From Hermetia illucens (Eukaryota; Arthropoda; Insecta; Diptera; Stratiomyidae): a DNA stretch of 64,000 bases. The position numbers and the translations under genes are program-made. Below the pieces are notes generated by a model, which was not told the DNA's origin, did not search any database, and was given only the letters and a program-made list of their open reading frames with translations. The stretch spans positions 66,585,559 through 66,649,558 of the forward strand of contig NC_051851.1 in NCBI RefSeq assembly GCF_905115235.1, given 5' to 3'. Of the stretch, positions 48,265 to 60,192 are shown piece after piece (the stretch's first letter is position 1; each line of letters starts with the position of its first letter).

Positions 48265-51200
48265 CTATAACTTCAGTTCTCGCAGAGAAAAATTAATTAT
48301 TGTCGGCGAAATACCAGCTTCCTCTAAATCTATGATCTCCTGCTTCAAATGTTCTTTTTTTTGTTGATTAATTAGCTAAAATTAGGGATTTATTGACATA
48401 ATTGCAACCTAAATCGTGGAAAAACCATAGAGTACTAACCGGGATAATTAATTCCTTCTGTTTTTTGTTGGCAAGCGCTACAAAAATTGCAGCCATATGA
48501 AGGCGATCCAGCCTAATACAATCTTCTGTGAATGCTATGAGATTCAGTTGTTTAACTAAGGGACAAGCCTGCGAAATGAATGCTAATATTATTTTCTAAC
48601 TAAAAGAATTGAACTTTATTCCCGGCTTATCACCTGAATTCTGCATAGATTTTTGGTTAAAATGTTTTCCTGCTCATATGACCTTGATTGATTGGCGTTT
48701 TTGAATGGAGCACGTAGTACGCATTCCCATGCTGCCGCTAATCCTTCCGTGTACAGTAAAGATGGCTCACAAGATAAAACGTCGACTAACGCATTTAACT
48801 TAGAAACCTGCAGTATTTTAAATTATGAATGAAATCATTACAAATACCACAAACTTTACCATATTTAAATTGACCATCTGTTTCAGTACCCCGTTCCATA
48901 TTGTTGGTATGAAGATTTTGTGGCCCATACATATATATGAGATTGCTTCAAGAGCTAGTGAATTATTTGCGTGAGTTTGCCAAATTTTCTTCAATATATT
49001 CAGCTTATCATATTCCGCAAACTTTTCAACTGTGATATTATAGCCGAGCTGTTTGAGATAATGGACGCATTTCAAAATGACGTATTGTTTCTGGCTGACT
49101 ATATTCATGTAGGATGCAGTTGAATCGCCTATGAGCTTTGAAAAGCATTCGAAAATTTGCAGTTGCTTAGCAGTATTTGTGGGACTAAAAGAGATACCAT
49201 TTTAAAATATTGCGAGGTGTTTGAAAGATGACTTACCCCTCTACTGGAAACATATGCCTTATTAGAAATTCAATAGCTTTCGACGTTTCCCAACTACTCA
49301 AAATATAATGAGCTCTGAAAAGATAATCTGTTATTATCCCGCAAAAACGCAGCGCTATCTCTCACCTTATAATGTGTTCATCATTGACTGTATCTATGTT
49401 ATTCATGGACATATTCAAATCTTCATAAAATGTTTCCTCCCCATCAATAGAATCGCCCGAATTTGTACAGGTCACCCAATTTTGCAGCACTGCGACTTGC
49501 ATCAAATGGCAGTCCAAGTTGTGTAGCTTTGATATTTCCATGACCAGATTATTTATGTCTGCCTTTGGCGTTTTTAAAATCGATTCGTGGTGATATAGCA
49601 TAAATATTAGTTCCTTCGGATTTTCGGCTAATTGCAACAACTTATCATCGATCAATCCATATGTGTGCAGCAAATGTTGGGTTTTGATTAATGGATATTT
49701 TCGTTTTATCTTTTTTACTGTCTCATCCGCTTTCTTATTTTCAGACAGGCTTTTTTCGTTTTGTACTGCAAATTTATAGCATTCAGCTGCAGCTTCAACC
49801 TGATCGGCTCCATCGGGTGCATGGTTCGTCACATAATACAGAATAAAGAGTGTTTTTGATGCGTTTGTCATATGACGCGTTAGGCGGAGGATCTGTTGAA
49901 AAATTTCAAATGTATTGCCAGAAATGTAAGCAATGAATTCGAATAAACCGACTCACCGATTGTAGAAAAGCATTATTGATTGGTTGCAAATGCCAGACGT
50001 CCGTATCGGTTTCCTCGTCTTGTTGCTTATATTCGGATATCGAATTTTTCACAGCCGACATGCAAAAGTACTCCTGTTCTTGCACAATTTCATTATGTGT
50101 TCTTTTTCCTTGATTTACTGTATGCAATTTAATCAACGGAAACCAACTTTCGCAATTATCCACATTCACCTCACAATCTATGAGTAAAATTTTTTCATAA
50201 AACCATCTTTAGAGTGCATCTTATTGAATTGAACCCACCTAATATATTCTTTAGTGGCTCCTGCACGAGTGGCATGAACGGAAAACGATACTTTGCAATT
50301 TTTGGTAATACTCCTATATCCGGCTGCGATTTCAACCACCAGTCCATTTCTATCTGCCCTGCGCGATTGCGACGCTTAGTAACCATTTTGTGCTTCAAGA
50401 ACAGTAGCATGTTCGCCCACAATTCCATTTCTTTCGGTAACGAATTTATGTATGTTAAAATATCAATGACACATAAATACAGTTCGTAAAAATAGAAATT
50501 TATCTGAAAGTTCAAAGGAATGACTGTAATCAGGTTGTCTTCATAATTACGACTAAATATACCTCCGTAATGAAATTCAATAACTGTGATGCAAGGTGTC
50601 CAGTCTGCGTAATCTCTTTAATGTAAGGTTGACACATGTCCCGAATTTGGTCAGCAGATGTTTTCATCGTAATCTGCTCTTTCTCGAAGGCATCGGTTTT
50701 GATTTCGTACGAAGGCTCCTGCATACTTAGCAGAGATATAATCTACAAAAAATTACAAAGTTTCCAAAAATATGATTAAAAACGTGAAATTAATATACAA
50801 ATTATGAATATATTCTTGCATGCAGGCATGTCACAAGTAAGTAATGTGATATCACTTCAGTTTTTCAGAAAAACTATATTACAAAGCGATATCAGAATCA
50901 CCATTCATTAGCTTAGCCGTACATATCATGTTACTACCAAATATTAACATTCGGCAGATGATGTTACCAATTATTTATCATTAGCCTCAATTTGCCGTGA
51001 ATTTACTATAAATAGTGATAAGAAACTCAAGATTGTCAAATCTGTTGATACTTACTTGTGATACGAGAACTTGTTGGTAATCCCAATCAAAATCGTAACT
51101 CATTCTTTTCAAAAGTGAAACATCTAATACTTTATTTTTAAGCTCCTTCATAAGCATAGAGATTGAAATGAATTCCTTACATTTCAATGCTGAATCGTGT

Positions 51201-54200
51201 TTAACTAACTCAGTGTAGTAGAAGTATTTCATTCGTCTAGGGAAGTTGATTTATTAATTACTATAGATTTATCTATCAGTGCAATGTTACTTACTGCTCT
51301 CTGTCTGAAGAAATTTTATCATTATCTCCCATGTGTGTGTGATACATTTCAGCAAGGATAAGATAATTTAACTTAGGCTGGCCTGTTTTCAGTTCATTTT
51401 CCAAATATTTAAGGCAGGCTTCTGGATTGGAATCTGCCAACAATTTTGAGAATAAATCTGGAAAGAAAAATATTAGAAATATGAAAATAACATACAATTA
51501 CAATTACATTGATAAGGATTACGCACCAATAAAATTCGGTTCCTTTTGCGATAAAGAAAATTTGTATAATTTCATTTTATTTATAACTATCATTTTCTTT
51601 GGTATTATGGGGTCTGTCGTTTGGTATTTCAATGTACACTGAACGATCGAATACCAACTGCTGTGCTGTTTACATTTCACCAAATGTTCCAGGTATTTCA
51701 GGAAAGTAGTTCTAACCCTAAAAATACCTTATTGAAAAAAATCCGTTATCAATAATTATTTTATGTCAAAACTCACTCATCTGCACTGATTTCGATATCT
51801 GGATTAATAAATAAATTTAAACGAAATGGCAAGTTTTCGAGGTTTGTTTTTAATAAGGCAAGCAGCGCCATTGACACACATCTGATAATCGGAGTCGGGT
51901 CATTTGTGTACTTCATAATGAATAATACGCAATGAAAACAAGAATATAAATAACAAGGAAATGCTCCTTACTTTTACAGTTTCTGGTATTTCAGAAATTT
52001 TATCGAAAACGCAAATTGCCTCGCATACATTTTTGCTAGGTACTCCATTTTGTCCTGGTGTGGTGGCTGGTCTTTGCAATCTGTCTACAATCTAGAATTA
52101 TTGAAATATAGCCGAGTATTTTGTGAGTCTTGGGTAACGGGTATTGCTTACCCTTTTGTCGATGATGTCAATGTCTCCATAGTAATCAGGTATAGCAGAA
52201 AGTGCATAGTTTTCATAACCGATTCGAATCCAGTTTAGAAAATGGATTATCTCCAATTGGATGAGTTTACCAAACTTTAATCCCTCAACTAGGAGCTTAT
52301 AGGCAAGTGCGTATGCCAGGGGATCAGTTGAAAAATTTTCTATTGAACGAAAACTAAATTGGAGGATTTATGTGATTAACTGAAAAAGGGGTTCATACCT
52401 TCTTTTGACACAGCTTCAATGTGCTGGCATATAAGCAGAGCCGCAAAATCCACATAAAATTCATAGTTTGCTCGTGAAACTTCTTCCACATTAAGCGCAT
52501 AATAAGCTAGGGCACATGAAACTTCAAGCTTATTAATTTTCCTTGCTAGTTTTAAAACACCGAGCATTTTTTCGACATTCAACAAAATTGATAGTTCTGT
52601 AACATGAGTCCACATAAAGTGTACAATATTTGTCTGGCATTCTTTCAATTTTTTCATAATAGAATCTACTCCTGTCGAAAGTATTTCTATACGGCTTAGT
52701 TTACAAGTTAGATTCTCGGGCGAAACTTTTAGGTCGAAGTTTTTTCGTAGCAGATGCAAATGCTGTAAGTTCAAGAGCATTTCGCGGTTATATTTGCTAC
52801 CATCTGGAGTGATAACTTTCAAAAATTCGAATAAGTTATCGTAGTCCTTTGAATCATCGATTGGATCTGAAAATATTGCTGTGAAGATATTCGTAATTTT
52901 GTCGTAGCACTCAGTGCGCTGCTTTTTATCAATGTTATGTAGAAACTGTGCAGCATTATTCACTTGACCCTTTCTAGCTAATTCATAGCAACAGTAAAAA
53001 TTGGCACTACTGCTTATCTCAGGACACACTTTTGCCAAGTCATTGATATCGTTAATCATTTCCGGATGGCCAAGTTTAATGATCCGAAACACCAACTTCA
53101 TGTGGTCATCAGGGGAATCGAGAGGCCAACCATATTTCGCTTTCAATATTTTAATTGTTTGTAGGTCGTATTGTGTTTGAATTTCTGCAGCCAGTGGATG
53201 ACTCGAGTTACCAAGTTTCACTAGTGGACTGACTGAATCTGGCCATGGCACTGGAGAGTTCTACGATTCATAAATGTTATATTTTTGAAAATCGGTAGAA
53301 ATAGCAATACGAACCTTCAATACTAGAAGAGCGCTGGCAAGTTTCTCTTCTTCGTCGTGAAGCATGCTAATTGAAACAACAGCTCGTTCTAACCAAAGAG
53401 TATTTTTCTTCCGGTTTGAAACGAGGAAGTTGATGTACTTCTTGATGGCAATGACTGGAGTTTTCCCTTTCTCCGAATAAATAGGGCAGAGAAAGTCCGA
53501 TGTGACCCGTTTCAAATTGCTCAGTTGAACTCCTTGAAGAATACGAAGTGCCGTATCGTCCATTGTATCCTGTGTAATTGTTCCTTTATGTAAATTTGTC
53601 CAATGTATGAAACAACACAATTTCCGATAGTTACCTTGACGTAGCTATCCAAAGTCAAAATGAGATTATAGCTCTTCTTAAGTACAGATAAATCCTGCAA
53701 AGCGTTCACAATAGCTTTCAACTTGTCGATATTGAAATCGTATTGACGACGAAAATCTCTATAATTTTCGAAACAATATTTTTTTTAAATTTTGAACCCA
53801 ATTAAAATTTTGTATACTTACGAATATAAAAACTCGACATCTTCGAAGATACCCAGTATCTTGGTAGAAAACTCTAAACCAACTTCAGGCCAATGGTTAG
53901 AGAATTGAAGCGATCTTGTTTTTTGTAAACTCCACTCTACTAGGTAAGACATAGCAGCAGGATGAGTTGTTAACACGCTAGGGATAAAGTAACGGAGCCA
54001 CTGAATTACGAAGAAGGCTTCAGTTGACTGTGGAATGGCATTCAATAACTTCAAAATACTATCAACGTCGAGAAATGGCACGATACAAGCCGCATGCCGC
54101 TTCCAAACTATACAAGCGCTAAGCATGTCCTAAATGAAATTAGATGAGTACAATTTCCTCAATATAAATCACTCTATCGCGACTTTTACCGTTTTGAATA

Positions 54201-54339
54201 ATAACACGCAAACTTTAGCGATATTTGGATGATGTACAAACTTTTGCCATTGCATATTCGTTTCATATGGATCAATTATGTTAAGCGTCTCGAGACGCAA
54301 TAGCTGTTCTTTAATATGAAGGATATTTTGGTGATATTT
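48265..54339 (-). CDS. rod: Rough deal / KNTC1 (ROD), RZZ kinetochore complex subunit, N-terminus missing
   Basis: Twenty minus-strand exons, phases consistent: 54339-54190, 54129-53822, 53758-53635, 53569-53315, 53260-52399, 52339-52152, 52091-51972, 51910-51777, 51717-51527, 51457-51295, 51236-51056, 50742-50563, 50503-50239, 50177-49957, 49892-49366, 49314-49237, 49184-48860, 48807-48634, 48568-48440, 48375-48265; 1561 residues. Recalled human KNTC1 gives collinear matches: HWPEVGLEF, VPWPDSVSPLVK, HLLHTYGLIDDKLLQLAENP, ICMGHKIFIPTIWNG. This spans the helical part, including the Rod C-terminal region; the roughly 550-residue N-terminal beta-propeller is not found upstream. ROD with ZW10 and Zwilch recruits dynein and Mad1/Mad2 to kinetochores for the spindle checkpoint. 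Confidence 0.88.
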
Positions 54340-54516
54340 CTGAAGTTGGAAAAATTTTTAGCTTTAGTTATTAGTCTATTTTATTTCAACAGCAAATTTC
54401 ATAAAATAGGAGAACTTGGTGAATAATTAAATATATTTTCCTAACTCTATATAAAAACAGATTTGTGCATGTGCATAGATCCTAATCATGAGGCTAAAAT
54501 TAGGTTACTTCTTTTT

Positions 54517-55657
54517 AAGGTTTTGTGTGAAACAAAACCTTATTAAAATCGAGACGGTATCTGTCTGTTCGTCTGTCTGCCTGTCTGTCACACCCGATTT
54601 ATTCGGAAACGGCTGGCCCGATTGACATGAAAATTGGTGAGAGTATGTAATCTGGTGTTCTCTTTACATGCAGTAAGTGGCGCCATCTTGTGTTAAATTT
54701 AAGGGGGGGCTCCCCATACATGTGAATGGAGGGTACAAATTTTTTTATCACAGAATGTAGCCGTATAGGGTATCAAATGAAAGGTCTCAATTAGTACTTT
54801 TCGAAACTGGTTCAATATTTGATGTTGGGTGAAACGTAGGGGAGTGAGGTCTCAAAATATGACCCCCAAAAAGTGTAACAGGTCTCGTTCTCAGAATCTA
54901 TCCAACCGAAAAATCTGAAAAAAAATCGCAGTAGTGCATCTCTACGAAATCTAGGCCTCAAAATATATCCGGTTCCGATATCTGCACAAATAAAGTTAAT
55001 AATAGTATATTTCCACATTTTAGAAATTTACCCGGCACCTCCTCTATATTCATCCCAGAAGTACAAAATTTGGCATGCGTGTAATGAAGAACATAATGCA
55101 CAGTTTGGTCAAGTTTGAAAAAAATCCAACTATTAGTAGCAAAGTTATAGGGGGTGAAACTTTACAAGTTTTTGTGAATTTCGTGCACTCAACAACCTGC
55201 ATGACGTCATCATCACATATCAATTCGTCAATACCACAACGAAATGAGTTCTTATGAATTGGGTGGCAGACAACTATTTTGTTTTAGTTTTTTAGTTATT
55301 TGTCAGCCAGACATGTGTGTATGTAGGTATATAATATATGCGTGCTAATGAACTTTGCGGGTAGTGCCTAATTCAGATAGATATAAGACGTAAATCGGAA
55401 ATATGGGTACGATAAATTTATATACGTGCATATATGTGTACAGTATTCGGAAATAGGCAGTTTGTTTGTTTAGGGTGAGCACCCATAGATATTAGGCTGT
55501 AATATGTACGTATGTCTCGTAGTTTGGAAAAATTTGAAGGATTATGTTGGATTTGTAGCGATATACGGATAGAATTATGTGCGTTGAAATTTCTTTCATA
55601 AGATAAACACAAAACCTTTATACCTGAAGCGCGAGCTTCCGGTATTCCGACTTGTTT
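54517..55657 (+). repeat. non-coding interspersed repeat, fullest copy
   Basis: Starts AAGGTTTTGTGT (54517-54528) and has the exact inverted copy ACACAAAACCTT at 55607-55618, followed by a conserved 40-base end with a GAAGCGCGAGCTTC hairpin and GACTTGTTT. The body holds TCTGTCTGCCTGTCTGTCACAC and runs without a long open frame. Six other pieces occur in the window (5.8, 14.3, 34.7, 42.6, 60.1 and 63.1 kb). It lies within or upstream of the rod gene. The inverted termini suggest a non-autonomous DNA element; the terminal hairpin hints at other mechanisms, so the class is open. Confidence 0.8.
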
Positions 55658-55659
55658 AA

Positions 55660-58600
55660 AACGTTGACTGAAACAAAACTTTTTTAAGCTCTGTTTACTG
55701 TACGCCATAAACATCTTTTTTGGAAACGCTAATTACAAGTGAAACTGGGTAGGGATGGTGGAGTTACAAACCCTCTCACATATAGTGAATTTTATCATCG
55801 TGCGTTAAGTTCACGGAGGAGGATAGCTATGACGAATTAGTACTTTAGTGTTGTTTGCTTGAAAAAGGAGTAAGGTAAGGTAGTAAAAAGTTCTGACCGA
55901 AAGGCAGCGCCCATCCTAAAGAACAGACTGCAATATTGGAAAGTTTAGTCTAAATGATTTCATTATTAATAAAGTTATGGTAGTTCAAGGTCGGTGTAAA
56001 TGTTCATTAGGACAAAGTTGGGTTTTTTGTGAATTTTCTGCTTCACAGAATATAGAATGTCAGCATTATATTAAAGTCGACAATTATTCACTCAAAAATT
56101 CTAACATAAGAAAAGCACTCAACTTTCTACAGGTAAAGTGTTTAGTTTTCAATTTATTGGTTCTGAGGTTTTTAATGAAATGAAAATGGAGAGATAATTT
56201 AAATTGGCATGCTAGATGGGAAAAGTGTAGTCTGGTATATGCGTATTCACTGTGGAATTTACCACATCTGTCTACAGTTCTGTTCCACTTGTATCATATT
56301 CGCTTGATTCACTGCCAACTTTGCACAATTTCTTTTTCATCAGTGTGTAACTCTGCATTCTTCTCTTCTTTTTAATCTGGTTGACGGCTCTATGTGTTTT
56401 CAGTAGACTGTCTAACCTTCTCCTACTAGCGGCTAAAGCACATCTTCCAACATTTTCCCTTTTTCCTTTCATCTGGAGTTCCTTAGGGCTCTATATGGGG
56501 TCGTATGTAATTTTTATTTTTATCAAAAATTTGCACTCTTCCTACAATTGCTCGTGCTTTCTCTACGATGATGACCTTTCTTTGTACCTATTTCATTCCC
56601 TTTGAATTGTGCTCACTTCAATCTTGGTAAGTGCACACTATTCTTCAGCAAATGCCATTCGATGTGTTACTAGTTTATATCCTCTTCAACTTGCGTCTTT
56701 CATTTCTATTTGGACACCCTCTATCATACTTGAGCTCATTCCAAAACTTGTGCGTGACATTCGATATTAAATTCCATAAAATTTACCATTAATGAGATAT
56801 CGTTCATGCATGAAATAATTGAAATTACATAAAGACTGGGTAAACCTGGGAGATTAAACATTGAATTATTGCCGAATCAAACCACAGAAATATAATTCAT
56901 TACAATTGCTCCTCGCAATAAACCACCGAATGTCTTGTTTTTCGTCCCCCTTCCATATTATATATGAATATAATATCAATCCAAACCTCTTTAACACTTC
57001 TCAACCCCTTTTTTGGGAAACAACCCCGTGTGTGATTTGAGTTTCCTTTCAGTTCAGTTTTTATCCAAAACAACGTAAATTCACTTGTCTTATCCCTTGA
57101 AAAGAACCTTTTCCGGTGTTGATTATTCTACCGGCCTGTACATTTCTAATTTCCTTTGCATATAACAAACAGAATTTCCACTGATGTTTGTATCCCTTTT
57201 AAGCTTTTTAATAGTTCAACAGGCAACTCCGTGTCTACTTATCTCTTGTAATGAGCCGTACAATACACGAAGCGTGGATATTTTCAAAATTCTCGAAATC
57301 AGATTTCACTTCACGTTTCCGATAATATGTACGTCGGGATTAAAATGCCCTCCTGTTTTGTTTCTTAGATTCTGTCTCTTTTCCTAGTTTTAAGCACTGA
57401 ATTAGTTTTTCTCCTCCCTTGATAACAAAGGGATTAAGTTTTCTTGTCTATTGTTTATTGCTAACAAATTAATAAATAAAATATGTACGCCAATCTATAA
57501 CAAGATCTTTTGCTTGTTTGCGTCGAGCATCCTGGAATAGCGCAAACCAAGATCTACTAGGCTCAGAGGGCAATCGAAAGGGTTACGACAACTTGAAATA
57601 TTTTTCGTGATACGATATACGATATGAAAATAATTTTTATTACGATATTTTCTGCCGCATTACCAAAGTGATGGTGATATTAGTTCTGTACCAGCTATAG
57701 ATATCCAATTTTCTGTTGGCTTCATATCCTGCTGATCCTTCTTTCACGCGAACTCCAAACGGCCACAATGTCATGCATAAAAATGAATTAACCACAGGTA
57801 AATCTCCTAATTGCAATAATAATTTGTCATGCAAGTTTTCTGACAGGCATCAAAATTGATAGTGTAGGCAAGTAATATAGCGTTTCTATCATTTCTGAAT
57901 GCATTGTGTATGTCTATAATGGGGTCAGGTTCTTATATTCTGCCGCATAGAGTTGCTAACAAGTTCTGGAACCTGGATCCTCCGGTCAAATAATATTCGT
58001 TTTTTGATAGTTTCTCTGATAAGTTGACATTCACAGCACTAAATTCATATCAATTTTTTTTGCAGAAAGGCCTAAAATTTAGGCATAAAAGTAAGTACAA
58101 CCTTTCTAGAAACAATACTAAATTTGAAACTCGTATGAAAAATATTATTTTAAATAGTTTCTGAGAATATGTCCTTGATTTAAAGGTTACTTCTGACATC
58201 GTAGCTTAAAGAAAATCGATTCTTTTTTTTCAAATTTTTTGAATTTTTTGTTAAGAATACGACATAAAAAGGATGTCGTGGAAAACACGTTCATTCATGG
58301 GTATTTCGGGAGGGGAATGTGTGGTTTTTTTTCGAGTGCTTAGTGGCGTCAGACTCAGAATCAACGGACTTTTACAAATTTTCAGAATAACAGAATTTAC
58401 ATAATTCCTTTACTTTACTTTAGAAAGATATTTGTCTGCACACACTCAAACCAACAACGAATCACTCAAAAACTATATTTGAATTTTGGCTGAAAAACAT
58501 TTGCACTCACTCGAATAGATAAAATCGCTCATTCTCATTACTCTCTATGAACTAGGATTTTTGAAAACTGAACATTTTTAGACTATTTTTAAAACATAAA

Positions 58601-59600
58601 TAATTGAAAATTTGTCGCGGTTTTTGAAAGCGTCACTTTTACAGTTAATTTTCGACTTTTGCGAAGATCCTAGTTCGTTGACCTTTAGACATCGCCCTAA
58701 ATATATATTAAAATGATTTGTTATGTTCTGTCCTCATTAATTATTTGCATAATGATGCGCATTCATTTACAATGATCTGCCCAATAAAATGCATGGATGT
58801 TTTATCAGCGTTTCATTGAATCGGTTATCCATTTCCTGATAATACCAATTTAGGAATATAAGAGACGTTTTATTTGATACGTCTCATGGCTATATTCAAT
58901 AAAAAAAATGCACCCCACTTTTGCATATACGGGACCTATAAAAACCCTTAAAAAGTAGCTAACTAATCATTGGACTATGCGTTGGAAATTAGTGGAAATT
59001 GAGAATTTAAATTGAACAATATTAACAAAAACCTTCCCTGTAGGTTGTATCTTCTCTCACTTTGCGCACTTGCAGTGACACATTTCTCAATTCCATTTCG
59101 GTATACAATGAAAAAATCATATTTTATAAATGGGGCCGATCGACTGTGCTTTCCAAATTTACAGCAAAAGAGGATCATGATGATCCTTTGGTAGCGTGTG
59201 GTCGGTTATATTTATCACAACTTTCTGGATCCAGGTAAAATGAATACGCCGTAGAACTCGAGGAGATACATCCGGAATTACAACGTATGTACTTGACATT
59301 GACGAACAGAGAAACAACGACTTTACTTGACGACAAAACGCACGTTGCACAACCAACCACGAAAAAGTTCAATGATTTATGCTAACTAACTCTCCCTAAT
59401 CCTGAAATAAATAAACATGTTTCTCGGTGGCAAAAATATTTTGACTGTGATAGTTTTTATTTCGCCCCATGAAGTTTATTTATATTTGAATTTAAAAGTT
59501 ACAAATTGCAACAACTTCTTGACGTTCTTATATTTATGCCGCTGACACTTTGAATGCCAGTTGTAAAATCAACGTTACCAGAAACCAACCAATTGTGAAC
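55660..59600. other. no gene recognised; three unexplained short frames
   Basis: Expected position of rod N-terminal exons, but none could be recognised. Short frames stand out: plus 55977-56134 with a CTACAG/GTAAAG donor-like end, minus 56472-56272 (basic, ending GSESSEYDTSGTEL), and minus 57839-57664 flanked by acceptor- and donor-like sites. None matches a family I know. Confidence 0.35.
57664..57839 (-). other. possible orphan exon
   Basis: A 176-base open stretch on the minus strand preceded by a GCCTGTCAG acceptor-like site and followed by a GTAATG donor-like site. It encodes LGDLPVVNSFLCMTLWPFG and a KLDIYSWYRTNITITL end. It does not match any part of KNTC1 I can recall. It could be an exon of an unrecognised gene, a transposon piece or chance. 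Confidence 0.2.
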
Positions 59601-59604
59601 AACT

Positions 59605-59785
59605 GAATAATAATAATCTTTGGCCTAATAATCCAATTGTATCAGGGCCTTGAAGTGTGTTAGAGCACTTCATTGAAGACACTAACGGTTCACTACAGGA
59701 TTACAGTACCCTAAAGGAAGCAATGCGGTCAGTATTGCGTTCGCCTGAGATTATTATCCTGATTTGACTCAGGTACTCTTTCACA
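59605..59785 (-). mobile_element. tRNA-derived SINE, second copy lacking the tRNA head
   Basis: Reverse complement of the body and tail of the SINE at 4011-4286: the ATT tail (AATAATAATAATCTTTGGC), CTTGAAGTGTGTTAGAGC, GGTTCACTACAGGATTACAGTA-like and CAGGTACTC segments align in order. The head with boxes A and B is not recognisable past 59785, so the copy is 5'-truncated or diverged. Confidence 0.85.
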
Positions 59786-60100
59786 TCTGAAATTCTGTAC
59801 GCCAGCCTCGGAAATGAAGAAAAAAAAAGTGGATTGGTCCTCGCGTTGGAGCACAACACCTGGGAAATGCCTGCAACATCAGCTCTGCTGCCGAACTTTA
59901 CCTACACATGTAGATCTTTCATAACGAAAAAATAGGGGTGAAGGCAGGCCTTCCGTACTTGAAAATGGGACATATAGTTCTAACTGGTTTCTCAGATTGG
60001 AACTGGGTAGGACCCTCAACTCAACATGGAAAACTATATATTGCAAAGTCAGAAAAGGAGCCTTAGACTAGATTGATTTTACAACAATGGACTTGGCAAT

Positions 60101-60192
60101 AAAAACAAGTCAGATTTTTCGGTTGGGTATTTTCGGAGAGTGGGTCCGTGGAAGAAATGATCACTTTCGACCCCCACACTCTCCACCTTTCC
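60101..60192 (-). repeat. left half of an interspersed repeat split by a LINE
   Basis: AGATTTTTCGGTTGGGTA and the ATCACTTTCGACCCC segment match, in reverse, the copy at 34.9-35.1 kb. The match stops at the LINE 5' junction and resumes at 63065. The outer end AAAACAAGTC is the terminal phrase of the family, joined directly to internal sequence, so this is an internally deleted copy. Confidence 0.8.

Noticed and set aside
60087-60192. Apparent N-terminus of the R1-type endonuclease frame
   Set aside because: This part matches the interspersed repeat in reverse; the LINE begins only after the target-site duplication at 60192.
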